A stretch of 47,362 nucleotides of DNA from an uncultured Eggerthellaceae bacterium (GCA_947626195.1 CANQRF010000014.1:1-47362), one strand, 5' to 3'. Numbered from the stretch's first letter, positions 25,384-33,927 are shown. Translations and numbers: made by a program. The notes: generated by a model from the sequence alone, not told the origin.

Positions 25384-25851
25384 TTACCCCTCGTAGAGCA
25401 TGTAGCCGAGGGCGTCGTGAAAGCCCATCTTGTGGTAGAGCGGTGCGGCTTCGATGGTGCTTTCCAAATAGATTTTCTCGCACCCACGGTCGTGGGCAGC
25501 GTCGATGAGCCATGTGATGATCGCGCTTCCCGCGCCCTGATGACGCGCCTCGGAGCGCACGTAGATGTTCATGATGAAAGCGCTCCTGCCATGGGGGAAA
25601 TCAGGCGAGGGCAGCTCTTCGTGGAAAACGGTGCCGCCGCAACCGATTCGCTTGCCCTCGTCGTTCTCAGCGAAGCACATAAGGAAGCTTTCCGCCGCAA
25701 GCGCCTCAGAGAGGTAGCGCTCGTTTTCGGCGCGGAGCTGCGTGAGCATTTCTTCGTCCGCCTCGCCGAACACGGCTTCGATCGCTTCCATGCGCCAAGC
25801 CACAATCTCGCCAAAATCATCGGACGAGGCCGCCGTTATGCGATATTCCAT
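25384..25851 (-). CDS. GNAT-family N-acetyltransferase
   Basis: An acetyltransferase of about 155 residues. It has YRITAASSDDFGEIVAWR at the start, the central strand AFIMNIYVRSEARHQGAG with the acetyl-CoA loop (R/Q-x-x-G-x-G/A as RHQGAG), IYLEST and APLYHKMGF near the end. The substrate is unknown. A GTG at 25860 and an ATG at 25851 are possible; I chose the ATG because AAGGGGG lies about eight bases upstream. It overlaps the end of the adenylation gene by 16 bases, so the two are coupled, and an aminoacyl product of that enzyme is a possible acceptor. Confidence 0.8.
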   Translation of the reverse strand: MEYRITAASSDDFGEIVAWRMEAIEAVFGEADEEMLTQLRAENERYLSEALAAESFLMCFAENDEGKRIGCGGTVFHEELPSPDFPHGRSAFIMNIYVRSEARHQGAGSAIITWLIDAAHDRGCEKIYLESTIEAAPLYHKMGFHDALGYMLYEG

Positions 25852-27569
25852 TGGATGCACCCCCTTTTCACGGGAGGAAGGGCCTTGGTGTCCGGCTTGC
25901 CATTGCTCGTGAGGGGAATTTTACTCAACCTGACAAACGACTCGGGAATCATGTGCGGCAAAAGCGATCGGGCCAGCTGTCGTTTGATGTCCTCGACGCT
26001 GAGCGAGGCACATGTTTCAGAAACGACCACATAGGCGCAGAGGTATGACAGGCCATTGGCGTCGGTGTGCGCCAAGACAATGCCGCTCTCCACGTCATCG
26101 CAAGCGCAGAGCGCGTTTTCCACTTCCGCCGGCTCCACGCGTTTGCCATAGATCATCACTTGGGAATCCTTGCGGTGCGAGAAGACAAGATTGCCGTCGG
26201 GAAGGGTGTAGCCTATATCGCCACTCAGATACCAGCGCGCACCGTCAGGGCAGGTGAGAAACGCCTCGGCGTGGCGGCCTCCCAAGTAACCCCGCGAAAC
26301 ACCGGCACCGCCGATCGCGATTTCCCCCATTTCGCCTTCCGGCACAGGGCGGCCTTCCTCATCGATGACGGCCACCTGCACGCCGAGGATCGCATGTCCG
26401 ATGGGATAGGTGTCGTTTTCCAGCGGTTCGGTGCCGTTCACGTGATAGTAGGTGGCGCAAACCGTCGTCTCACTGGGGCCGTAGGTGTTGTATACCTCCG
26501 TTTGCGCGACAAGCCAATCCACCTGATTCGCACGCAGCACGTCGCCGCCGCTGATGGCAAGGCGCAGTGTGCGGGGCATGCGGCGCGCTTCGTTCATCTC
26601 GGCAAGAAGATAGGGAAAACCGCTGATGATTGTCACGTTGTGTGCTTCGCAGAACGCGATGAGCGCATCAAGGTCGCTTCGGCATGCCGCCGGTGCGATG
26701 GCGAGGTGGGCGCCCGAGAGCAGTGTGGCGAACGCCTCTTCCACAAAGATATCGAAGGTGCACACCGAATACTGCAGCATCGTGTCGGCGGAGGTGGGGT
26801 GGTATTCGTGCGCGAATGCCCGGGCATAGTTGCACACGTTGCGGTGTTCCACCATCACGCCCTTCGGCTTGCCCGTGGTTCCCGAGGTGTAGAGCACATA
26901 GGCAAGGGAAGCAGGATGGGCAAGAGAAGCAGGATGGGCAAGCGATTCGTGTTGAAGGGAAGGCGTCTTCTCAGGCATCCAGCCAGGCTCGATGAGAAGA
27001 GTGCGGAATCCATCCAGCCGCTGTGTTTCGAGGCATGAAGCTTGCGTGACGATGCACGCCACGCGGCATTCCTCCATCATGAAGCGCACGCGATCGGGTG
27101 CGAAATCGGGCTCAGCCGGCACATACGCCGCACCGCATTTGAGCACGGCGAACATCGTTGCGATCTGCTCGATGCCGTGTTCCATGATGATGCTGATTCG
27201 GGGGGCGCCTTCGTCATCGCTGCCGTTGCTGCCCTCACCATCGCCACCATCGCCGCCACCGCCTTCACCCTCGCTGCTGTCGTCACCGTCGCCGCCGGCA
27301 TCGTCGGCACCATCGCCGCCCCCGCTGCGGCCCCCACCGCGTTCGGAGAGCCCCCTGCAATCCTTTTCGCCATCTTGCAAGAGGGCGCGGATTTCGCAGG
27401 AAATGCCCTCGATGAGCTGGAGAAACTGCGCGTAGGTGAGGCTGCGCCGTTCGTCGGTGATGCAAACTTCCCCAGGGCGCTTAAGGGCGATGCGTTCGAA
27501 GGTCTCGAAAATCGTATCGGGTGTCCCCTGGGCTGGAGGGACGTTCCCGGATGTCGGCATGCTGCTCAT
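25836..27569 (-). CDS. Stand-alone amino acid adenylation enzyme (NRPS A-domain type)
   Basis: A 577-residue adenylate-forming enzyme. Core motifs in order: A3 YTSGTTGKPKG (228-238), A4 FDIFVEE (272-278, with the Asp that binds an alpha-amino group), A5 NTYGPSETTV (361-370), A7 YLSGDIGYT (447-455), A8 HRKDSQVMIYGKRVEPAEVE (465-484) and A10 PLTSNGKPDTKAL with the catalytic lysine near 558. No carrier, condensation or thioesterase domain is attached. Residues 67-122 are a Gly/Asp/Ser/Glu-rich insert replacing a short loop between two N-terminal helices and strands, and residues 209-223 repeat SLAHPA. The enzyme probably makes an aminoacyl-AMP for an unknown acceptor. It overlaps the esterase gene by 4 bases (ATGA). 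Confidence 0.88.
   Translation of the reverse strand: MSSMPTSGNVPPAQGTPDTIFETFERIALKRPGEVCITDERRSLTYAQFLQLIEGISCEIRALLQDGEKDCRGLSERGGGRSGGGDGADDAGGDGDDSSEGEGGGGDGGDGEGSNGSDDEGAPRISIIMEHGIEQIATMFAVLKCGAAYVPAEPDFAPDRVRFMMEECRVACIVTQASCLETQRLDGFRTLLIEPGWMPEKTPSLQHESLAHPASLAHPASLAYVLYTSGTTGKPKGVMVEHRNVCNYARAFAHEYHPTSADTMLQYSVCTFDIFVEEAFATLLSGAHLAIAPAACRSDLDALIAFCEAHNVTIISGFPYLLAEMNEARRMPRTLRLAISGGDVLRANQVDWLVAQTEVYNTYGPSETTVCATYYHVNGTEPLENDTYPIGHAILGVQVAVIDEEGRPVPEGEMGEIAIGGAGVSRGYLGGRHAEAFLTCPDGARWYLSGDIGYTLPDGNLVFSHRKDSQVMIYGKRVEPAEVENALCACDDVESGIVLAHTDANGLSYLCAYVVVSETCASLSVEDIKRQLARSLLPHMIPESFVRLSKIPLTSNGKPDTKALPPVKRGCIQWNIA
26901..26947 (-). repeat. 18-base tandem repeat in the adenylation gene
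   Basis: Two full copies of an 18-base unit (26901-26918 and 26919-26936, one difference) and a partial third encode the six-residue repeat SLAHPA. It lies just before the A3 loop, so copy changes would alter a linker without shifting the frame. Confidence 0.75.
27204..27371 (-). repeat. Triplet-rich low-complexity insert in the adenylation gene
   Basis: On the plus strand the region is a run of near-repeated GCC, ACC and ATC triplets, coding on the minus strand for a Gly/Asp/Ser/Glu-rich insert (residues 67-122). It is prone to slippage in steps of three bases, which would keep the frame. Confidence 0.7.
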
Positions 27570-28279
27570 AGGGCTCCTTCGTGCGTTCCAAGTGCCGTGC
27601 AGTTATCGAGGGCTATGCAGGCGTCGAGTGCCGTGCAGTTATCGAGGGCCATGCAGGCGTCGATCGCCCACGCGAAGCCGCGCGCCATGCGCTCTTTCGC
27701 ATCGTTGATATGACCGCCCTTGTTCCAAACGAAGGTGTGGGCAACCACGTTTTCGTCGGCCTCGAAAAGCTCGTCTTGCGTAAGTGTGGCATCGCCCACG
27801 CGGGCGAAGGCGCGGTTGCGCACGTGCGGCTCTTTGTCCCCGAGGCTCAGATACGCGAAGCTCTCCGGCGGCGCTTTGTGGCTGCGTGCGAAATCGAGCC
27901 ATCCCTCAAACCAGAGCGACCCGGAACAGCTCACCATGCCCTGGAACGTATGAGAAGAGAGAAACGCCCAGCAGGCGAAAAGCCCCGCCATGGAATAGCC
28001 GCCGATGATGCGCGGCGATTGCCCAGACGCCTCCGCGCGGGGAATGATTTCGTCCTCGATGTGGGCGAGGAACTTCGGTGCCTCGCCGGTGAAGTTGTCC
28101 GATCCGGTCACGTCGGCGGCTGGCCACGGGGAAAGATCCTCATCCCATCGCGCTACCTCGCACGCGATGAGGCGGAAAGGGTTCGCGGTGAGCTTCGCGA
28201 TCTCGCGTGCCATCCCCTTCGGGCTGTCGCCATACAGCGGCATCATGATCCAATAGAGCGTTGGAATCCTTTCAACCAC
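27566..28279 (-). CDS. Alpha/beta-hydrolase of the esterase D / enterochelin esterase type
   Basis: A 237-residue hydrolase. The nucleophile elbow is GGYSMAG (near residues 92-98), and KGGHIND near residue 185 supplies the likely catalytic histidine. SGSLWFEGW after the elbow is typical of the esterase family that includes Fes and IroE. The C-terminal 30 residues are a 12-residue repeat (DACxALDNCTAL) present twice, an addition absent from normal family members. The start is a GTG at 28279 with AAGGAGG ten bases upstream. It overlaps the adenylation gene by 4 bases. Together the two could make and break an aminoacyl or peptidyl ester, but no product is visible. Confidence 0.78.
   Translation of the reverse strand: MVERIPTLYWIMMPLYGDSPKGMAREIAKLTANPFRLIACEVARWDEDLSPWPAADVTGSDNFTGEAPKFLAHIEDEIIPRAEASGQSPRIIGGYSMAGLFACWAFLSSHTFQGMVSCSGSLWFEGWLDFARSHKAPPESFAYLSLGDKEPHVRNRAFARVGDATLTQDELFEADENVVAHTFVWNKGGHINDAKERMARGFAWAIDACMALDNCTALDACIALDNCTALGTHEGAL
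27591..27662 (-). repeat. 36-base tandem repeat at the 3' end of the esterase gene
   Basis: Two copies of a 36-base unit, 27591-27626 and 27627-27662, differ at one base. They encode the repeated cysteine-containing tail DACxALDNCTAL and do not disturb the frame. Confidence 0.85.
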
Positions 28280-28356
28280 TCTCTATCGTCCTCCTTCGGT
28301 CGGCTGTCTCGTATCGGCGCAACGTGATAGAGCTGATGTAGCATCGGCGGCCGCGT

Positions 28357-28935
28357 CTATCCCTGTTTGCGTTCCCTGTGATCCAAGGCCTTGTATATCT
28401 TTCGGGGCACAACGCTCAGCATGTATTCCGCGAACACCTCGGGGCTCGTTTGGCACTCATCGCGCAACCATCGGGTGACGAGAAGCGTCTCGAGGCTCGC
28501 ATAGGCATCGATGCAAAACTCCATCTCATTGGTGATGGGGATATGGTTCCACTCGCCGATCGTATCCCGGAGCACCTCTTTGCGGTGTGCGATCATCTCG
28601 GGAAACTCCTGGATCGTTCGTCCGAAGTTGCGCAAAGCGTTTTTATAGAACTCCTTTTCCTGCGCAAGCAAGCGGAAATCATGGTAGTAACCGGTCTTCA
28701 AATCGATCGTCCTGCCGGCCTCGTCAAGGTAGAGGCTTTGGACGAATTTCCCGTGCCATACGGGGATATCGTATTTCGAGCTGAAATAGCGGTAGAAGGT
28801 ATCGCGCGAGATGCTCGCAGCTGCGCAGATGTCTTTGACCGTGAGCTTGTCAAGCGGGCGATCGATGCTTCGCATGATCCTGAATCGCATCATGTTGTCC
28901 GGTGAGGACAGGATGGAATTGTCGGCAACCTTCAT
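28357..28935 (-). CDS. TetR-family transcriptional regulator
   Basis: A 192-residue regulator. Its helix-turn-helix is in RPLDKLTVKDICAAASISRD and FYRYFSSKYDIPVWH (about residues 28-60), typical of TetR. The remaining residues are helical and form the ligand pocket. The ATG at 28935 follows AAAGGG; the longer frame to 29001 has no site. It is divergent from the flavoprotein/iron-sulfur operon at 29175 and separated by 239 bases with two dyads, so it probably controls that operon. The esterase cluster lies 77 bases downstream on the same strand and may be read through. Confidence 0.85.
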   Translation of the reverse strand: MKVADNSILSSPDNMMRFRIMRSIDRPLDKLTVKDICAAASISRDTFYRYFSSKYDIPVWHGKFVQSLYLDEAGRTIDLKTGYYHDFRLLAQEKEFYKNALRNFGRTIQEFPEMIAHRKEVLRDTIGEWNHIPITNEMEFCIDAYASLETLLVTRWLRDECQTSPEVFAEYMLSVVPRKIYKALDHRERKQG

Positions 28936-29001
28936 TGCGTGCCCTTTCCGCGCTGGAAGAACCTCCCGTAGGCTATCCCGATGCTGCCATGACAATCGCA
29001 T

Positions 29002-29056
29002 CTTACACTTATAGAAATATGTCAGACCAAACGTTTACTTTTTGTAAAGATGTAAG
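29002..29056. promoter_or_regulatory. Candidate TetR operators between divergent genes
   Basis: TTTAC at 29034-29038 and GTAAA at 29044-29048 form a dyad; CTTACA at 29002-29007 and TGTAAG at 29051-29056 form a wider one. A TATAGA box lies near 29010. The positions fit control of both directions. Confidence 0.45.
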
Positions 29057-29174
29057 GCACGAATCTTCAGGCAGGGGAATTTGCTGCTTGCAAACCGCTT
29101 CCGCAGGATTGTAGAAAGAGAAGAGCGGTTCAACGTGTTTGCGCTTTCATATCAATTTCAAGGGAGGATTTCTT

Positions 29175-31055
29175 ATGGATGGAAGCAAACAAGGTTCAGC
29201 GGGCAAAAACGGATTGTCGAGAAGGGCCTTTCTTGAAGGAGGGGCGCTTACCGCAAGCGTTATGGCATTAGGTGCCGGACTTGCAGGGATGGCCGGGTGC
29301 TCCAACGGCGCTTCGTCATCCTCGGGGACGACGAAGGAGGGCACGCCGTCTGCGGAAGTTGGGGCGGGCGGCTCGGCAACGGGAACGCCTTACGAGGTGT
29401 ATGAGACCGACATATGCATCATCGGCGGAGGTCTGGCCGGCATCCAGGCGGCGATGGAGGCCTTCGACCAAGGCAAGAACGTCATCATCGTCGAGAAGGG
29501 GCCGCATGGGTTTGGCGGCGTCGCAGGCTATAACTGGGATCAGTTCATCAACTTCACGCGCGACGACCTTCCTTGGGACGAATCGGGCGACTTCGTGCTG
29601 AACGAGCTGACGAACAAGAAGATCGCGAAGGCGACCTATGAGGGTTGGAACCACGAGCAGCGCAATCTCCTTCTCAACAATTCGCGGCTCGATAACGATC
29701 TCTATCAGCGCGACCCCGAGACGGGTGAGATCCAGCCGCTCTTCGATCTGCCGACGCTCTATGGGATCTACCGCGGTTTCCCACGCCATATGCTCGACAA
29801 GCTCGGCGCAACGGGACTGAAGATCCTCGACCATACGCTCGCAAGCGATGTTGTCGTGCAAGACGGCACCTGCACTGGCGTCATGGGCATCCATATTCCA
29901 ACGGGCACCTTCCGCGTCATCCGTGCAAAATCGACGGTATGCTGCACGGGGGCGTCATGCTGGATGTACGGATGGAACACCGTGGCGCCGATGTCCATCA
30001 ATTCCCCTGACAACACGGGCGACATCGATGCGGCGGCATTCCGCCACGGCTGTGCGCTGGAAGGTTCTGAATTCTTCCAAAACGACCTCATCAACATCGA
30101 GCCGAAGGGTATTGCGGCAAGCTTCGTCTCGGGCATCGGCGCCGATTCGGGTTGCTGCGAATACATCTGCGATGCAGAGGGAAACTATTTCTTCAAGGGC
30201 ATGGATTACACCACGTTGAACAAGATAACGTTCACGCAGGCCATTGCTAAATGCATCAGCGAAGGCCATGGCACGGAAAATGGCGGTGTGTACGTTGACT
30301 TCTCAACGCCGGAGGCCTTTGCCTCGATCGGTGAGACCTACATCCGCAACATCGAGCTTTGGAAAGACGTGTTCGGCATCGACGTCGAGGGAATCAAGCT
30401 CGAATGCGGACTGGAGGCTTACGAGCATGGCGGAAACCCCGTCGTCGATGAGACGCTGATGGTGGAGGGCCTGCCGGGGCTCTTCCATGCGCGCGGCGGC
30501 GGCTATTGCGGCAGCCAGGGCGGAAGCTCGGTGAACGTTGCGGCCCGCAACGGGGCCTATGCGACGAAGAAGGCGATCGAATATGCCGAGGGCGTCAGCC
30601 TTCCCCCGCTCGACAACGATGTTGTCATGGCGGAATACGGGCGCGTGTACGGCCTATTCGACCGCAGTGGCGGAAAGCGCCCCCAGGAAATTCGCCGTGC
30701 GATCCAGATGGCATGCTATGACGCCTGCCAGCCCGATCGTGAGACCTCGCGTATGCAGGCCGGCATCGATGAATTGGCGCGCATCCGCAAGGAGGACATG
30801 CCCTCCATGACGCTCGGCGATGATTCCCGGGTCTACAACACCGATTGGAAATGCGCGATCGAGAACTACAACTTGCTCGATATCGCAGAGGCAAGCGCCA
30901 AAGCGGCGCTGTTCCGCGAGGAGACGCGCGGCCATATGTTCCGCTCAGAGTTCCCCGAGCAAGATGATGAGAACTGGCTTTGCAACGTTATCGAATACTA
31001 CAACGATGGCGACATCACCTGTGAGAAAAAGGCCGTCGTCGAACTTGATTCCTAA
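29175..31055 (+). CDS. Tat-exported flavoprotein of the fumarate reductase family
   Basis: A 626-residue flavoprotein with a Tat signal (LSRRAFLEGG) and a lipobox-like MAGC, followed by a Ser/Gly-rich linker. The FAD loop is TDICIIGGGLAGIQAAMEA near residues 77-95, followed by VEKGPHGFGGVAG. Near the end, GLPGLFHARGGGYCGSQGGSSVN binds FAD. A large C-terminal helical domain (about residues 500-626) like that of succinate dehydrogenase/fumarate reductase flavoproteins is present. The iron-sulfur subunit follows 27 bases later, so the pair resembles FrdAB but without membrane anchor and with an export signal. The acceptor is unknown. The ATG at 29175 follows AAGGGAGGA. The divergent TetR protein is the likely regulator. 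Confidence 0.87.
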   Translation: MDGSKQGSAGKNGLSRRAFLEGGALTASVMALGAGLAGMAGCSNGASSSSGTTKEGTPSAEVGAGGSATGTPYEVYETDICIIGGGLAGIQAAMEAFDQGKNVIIVEKGPHGFGGVAGYNWDQFINFTRDDLPWDESGDFVLNELTNKKIAKATYEGWNHEQRNLLLNNSRLDNDLYQRDPETGEIQPLFDLPTLYGIYRGFPRHMLDKLGATGLKILDHTLASDVVVQDGTCTGVMGIHIPTGTFRVIRAKSTVCCTGASCWMYGWNTVAPMSINSPDNTGDIDAAAFRHGCALEGSEFFQNDLINIEPKGIAASFVSGIGADSGCCEYICDAEGNYFFKGMDYTTLNKITFTQAIAKCISEGHGTENGGVYVDFSTPEAFASIGETYIRNIELWKDVFGIDVEGIKLECGLEAYEHGGNPVVDETLMVEGLPGLFHARGGGYCGSQGGSSVNVAARNGAYATKKAIEYAEGVSLPPLDNDVVMAEYGRVYGLFDRSGGKRPQEIRRAIQMACYDACQPDRETSRMQAGIDELARIRKEDMPSMTLGDDSRVYNTDWKCAIENYNLLDIAEASAKAALFREETRGHMFRSEFPEQDDENWLCNVIEYYNDGDITCEKKAVVELDS

Positions 31056-31082
31056 TATGACGGGAATGGAAGGAGCGAATCG

Positions 31083-31787
31083 ATGAAGGTTTCAGTTCAG
31101 AAATACGATCCCTCGAAAGACGACGCGCCATACATGAGGGAATTCGAGGTCGAATACCATGACAACATGACCGTGCTTGAGGCATTGGTGCAGATCAACG
31201 ACAATCAAGAGCCCCTTGTCTTCGATTACAGCTGCCGAGGCCGCACGTGTGGGCGCTGCGCCATGGCGCTGAACGGCCAGGCATGCCTCGCATGCGTTAC
31301 GCTCGTCTCTGAAAACGGCAAGAACGAAGTGACGCCGCTTCCCGGTTTCCCCATTGTGCGCGACCTTATCGTGGACAAGACGAAAATGACCGACCGCATC
31401 GCCTCCATCATGGTGCGTCAGCGCGCGTATCCACTCGAATTAGAGGAAGTGCTCGCCCCGGTAGACGCTGAGACGTACAAGAAGATCGACCCGCTTGAGC
31501 ATTGCGCACGTTGCGGCGTCTGCACGGCATCGTGCCCCGTCGTTGCCGAGATCGGTATGAAAAACTATATAGGGCCAGCGGGCATGATTGCGATTGGCCT
31601 CCGCTATTACGATCCGTACGACCAGGGCGACCGTATCGTGGAAGCGGTGCAGAACGGCATGTACAACTGCACGCAATGTGGAACCTGCGATATGGTGTGC
31701 AAAGCGCTCGAGATCGACCATCAATCGCTCTATAAGGATTTGCGAGCAGCCGCGCAGGAGCGTGGATTGGCACCGAAAGAGGCATAA
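31083..31787 (+). CDS. Fumarate reductase/succinate dehydrogenase-like iron-sulfur subunit
   Basis: A 234-residue FrdB/SdhB-like protein. The N-terminal ferredoxin domain binds a [2Fe-2S] cluster through CRGRTCGRC and a later Cys in GQACLAC (near residues 50-70). The C-terminal domain has HCARCGVCTASCPV near residue 140 and CTQCGTCDMVCK near residue 197, fit for a [4Fe-4S] and a second three- or four-iron cluster. It carries no export signal, although its flavoprotein partner has a Tat signal; it could ride out as a folded complex or work in the cytoplasm. AAGGAG precedes the ATG. It passes electrons to the flavoprotein. The TraX gene ends 13 bases downstream, on the other strand. Confidence 0.9.
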   Translation: MKVSVQKYDPSKDDAPYMREFEVEYHDNMTVLEALVQINDNQEPLVFDYSCRGRTCGRCAMALNGQACLACVTLVSENGKNEVTPLPGFPIVRDLIVDKTKMTDRIASIMVRQRAYPLELEEVLAPVDAETYKKIDPLEHCARCGVCTASCPVVAEIGMKNYIGPAGMIAIGLRYYDPYDQGDRIVEAVQNGMYNCTQCGTCDMVCKALEIDHQSLYKDLRAAAQERGLAPKEA

Positions 31788-31800
31788 AGCGAGCTGAAAA

Positions 31801-32652
31801 CTAAGTGAAGAACAAAACCTTGATAAGCCAGATGACGAACAGGTGCGCGGGGTAGTAGGCGTAGAAGAACCATTTGAGCGGAATGCCGCGCTTGCCGTTA
31901 TGCAGGACCATGAGCACGGTGGCAAGCCCCGAGCCGCCGAAGTAGTAGGCGACGCAGCCGGTGATCGTCACGATGCTGCCGGCTGCGACGATCATGTTGG
32001 CGGACGAATCGGGAACCGGTGTTGGCACGGTGACGAGCGGCACGTTGATATTCGCCATGAAATACGAAAGGTAGGGGAAGCCGTTCAAGACGATGAGCAC
32101 TGCCATTGCGATGACGATTCCCCAACGGCCAAGTCCCGCGGATTTCAGGCGCAGGCCGTAGAACAGCACGGCGAGTGCGACGCCGATGCCGCCCCAATCG
32201 AAGTGGTTCTGCGTGGCGAAAACGGCGATAGCGAGGATGGCAATCGCGATGAGCTTGTTTTTGAAAGCATCGAGCGCATACACCACGAAGAGGCCGATGA
32301 GCAGAGTGAACAAGACATTGAACGTGTCTCCCCATAGGAGCGAGTAGGGAACCTGCGCGATGATGGCGAATACGAGAAGGCGGAGGAAATAGCGCTTGAT
32401 GTTGTGCGTGTAACGGTAGCCCTCCACCAAAAGGAAGGCGAAGATGGGATAGGTGAGGCCGCCGAGGCCATAGAGGAACACGGTGAGCTGTGCCGGCATA
32501 TAAAGCGGGAAGACGTTCGCGACATGGTTTGCCGTCATACCGATGATCGCCGCGATTTTCAGCACGAAGGCGGAGATGCCCCGATCTGCGCTCAGGGGAG
32601 CGATTCGATCGGCGCGATGTTCGAACGCCTCGTTGTCAATCAGTGAGTTCAT
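31801..32652 (-). CDS. TraX-family membrane protein
   Basis: A 283-residue membrane protein with about eight hydrophobic segments. The family pattern is seen in LKIAAIIGMTANHVANVF, YGLGGLTYPIFAFLLVEGYRYT and FYAYYPAHLFVIWLIK near the C-terminus. TraX was first described as the enzyme that N-acetylates F-pilin; chromosomal relatives are probably acyltransferases of unknown targets, and no pilin gene is near. The ATG lies only 8 bases after a perfect minus-strand TATAAT, so the mRNA is probably almost leaderless, and no ribosome site is visible. The promoter overlaps that of the divergent CPBP gene. Confidence 0.85.
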   Translation of the reverse strand: MNSLIDNEAFEHRADRIAPLSADRGISAFVLKIAAIIGMTANHVANVFPLYMPAQLTVFLYGLGGLTYPIFAFLLVEGYRYTHNIKRYFLRLLVFAIIAQVPYSLLWGDTFNVLFTLLIGLFVVYALDAFKNKLIAIAILAIAVFATQNHFDWGGIGVALAVLFYGLRLKSAGLGRWGIVIAMAVLIVLNGFPYLSYFMANINVPLVTVPTPVPDSSANMIVAAGSIVTITGCVAYYFGGSGLATVLMVLHNGKRGIPLKWFFYAYYPAHLFVIWLIKVLFFT

Positions 32653-32660
32653 GGTTGTTT

Positions 32661-32668
32661 ATTATACT
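32661..32668. promoter_or_regulatory. Overlapping divergent -10 boxes with almost no leaders
   Basis: ATTATACT at 32661-32668 contains TATAAT on the minus strand (32666-32661) and TATACT on the plus strand (32663-32668). The two start codons, 32652 on the minus and 32676 on the plus strand, are only 23 bases apart, each 7-8 bases after its -10 box. Both genes would be leaderless and cannot be initiated at the same time. Confidence 0.6.
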
Positions 32669-32675
32669 GTTTGCC

Positions 32676-33914
32676 ATGAAAGCTGCAGCCAGACAGACAC
32701 AAGTCCTCACACATCCGTTCCTCACGTTCATCGAGGTAGTGCTTCTTGCCGTGGTGGCGATGAACGGTGCATCGCTTTTGGCTCAGGCGGCGCTGGGGGC
32801 AGATGCAGCCTCCGTGGGTTCCCTTTCCGCGGGCTCCGGCTGGGTCGTGGCGGGAGAGGGAATCCCCTCGCTCGTCGGCGATATTGCAGGCGCTATCGCA
32901 ATGCTCGTCGCCATCGGCGTCTTCTTCCCGTGGGAATTCGGCGGACGCGCGGGCGCTCAGGGCCGCGGACAGAGATGCGGGGCGTTCAAGGGCGCTGCGG
33001 ACATGGGTTTTGACAACGCCCCAAGTGATGGCCCAGGCGATGGCGGAAACAGGCTCGTCGTGCTTTTTGCGGTGATCGGTGTGGCAATGGTCGTCGCCGG
33101 AGGTATCTCGGCTGCGCTGACTATAGCCTCGTTTGATGCCGTCACGGGCTCTATAGCAGGTGAGGAAGACGTTCTCGCAGAACCGATGGCAGGCGGGGAG
33201 GCCGTCGTTTGGACATTCGATGTGCCTACCGCTGTTGTAGCCCTTGCCGTCATGTGCATCGCAACGGCAATATTCGAAGAGGGGCTTTTCCGTGGTGCGG
33301 CGATCCCGTGCTTCGCGCGCCTGTTCCAAAAAGACACTTCCCGCGACGATCGGTTGGGAGAAGGCGCTCTCGGCGGCGAAGCTTCTCACGGCGTTTGCGC
33401 TGCTCATGGCGAAACTTCCCACGGCGAAATCGCCACAGGCGTCACGCCTCTTTCGTTCCAGGCTCTTTTGAAGGCGGCGGTGCTTTCCGCCGTGCTGTTC
33501 GGGCTGCTCCATTGCGGTTTGGGCGAAGCGGGCGTTGCGGTGGCGGGGTCGGCTTCCGGCGTCCCATCAGGTGGGGCAACGGCCATTCTTGCAGCCTGGG
33601 TTTTCGGGCGCTTCCTCCAAACATCGCTCTTCGGCCTCGCGATGGCGGCGGTTTTCATGGTGTCGCGGACGATTTGGCCCGTTGTCGCCTTCCACGCGCT
33701 CTACGATTTCGTCTATTTCGCTCCTGTCGTCCTCATAACGGGCGCGCCCCTGCAAAATTTCATGGTCTTTCCCTTCTTGGGTGGCGAAACCCTTGCGCTG
33801 ACGAGTATCATTTTCGGCACGATCGCGATCGTGCTTTTCGTCGCGATTTACCGGCGGGGAATAAGCCGGCGGAACTCGCGAGCGAATCGCACGGCGGATA
33901 TACGGCATAAGTGA
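32676..33914 (+). CDS. CPBP-family intramembrane metalloprotease
   Basis: A 412-residue membrane protein of the CPBP/CAAX-protease (Abi) family. The catalytic pattern is present: FEEGLFRG (EExxxR) near residue 200, FGLLHCG near 280 and FHALYDFVYF near 340. About eight membrane segments are visible. Two soluble hydrophilic segments are unusual: a Gly/Arg-rich one near residues 90-125 and a Gly/His-rich one near 225-255 (GGEASHGVCAAHGETSHGE). Bacterial members often process bacteriocins or protect against them; no peptide gene is visible here. The ATG at 32676 sits 7 bases after its -10 box. The J-domain gene follows by 13 bases. Confidence 0.85.
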   Translation: MKAAARQTQVLTHPFLTFIEVVLLAVVAMNGASLLAQAALGADAASVGSLSAGSGWVVAGEGIPSLVGDIAGAIAMLVAIGVFFPWEFGGRAGAQGRGQRCGAFKGAADMGFDNAPSDGPGDGGNRLVVLFAVIGVAMVVAGGISAALTIASFDAVTGSIAGEEDVLAEPMAGGEAVVWTFDVPTAVVALAVMCIATAIFEEGLFRGAAIPCFARLFQKDTSRDDRLGEGALGGEASHGVCAAHGETSHGEIATGVTPLSFQALLKAAVLSAVLFGLLHCGLGEAGVAVAGSASGVPSGGATAILAAWVFGRFLQTSLFGLAMAAVFMVSRTIWPVVAFHALYDFVYFAPVVLITGAPLQNFMVFPFLGGETLALTSIIFGTIAIVLFVAIYRRGISRRNSRANRTADIRHK

Positions 33915-33927
33915 GGGTGCGGAGAAG

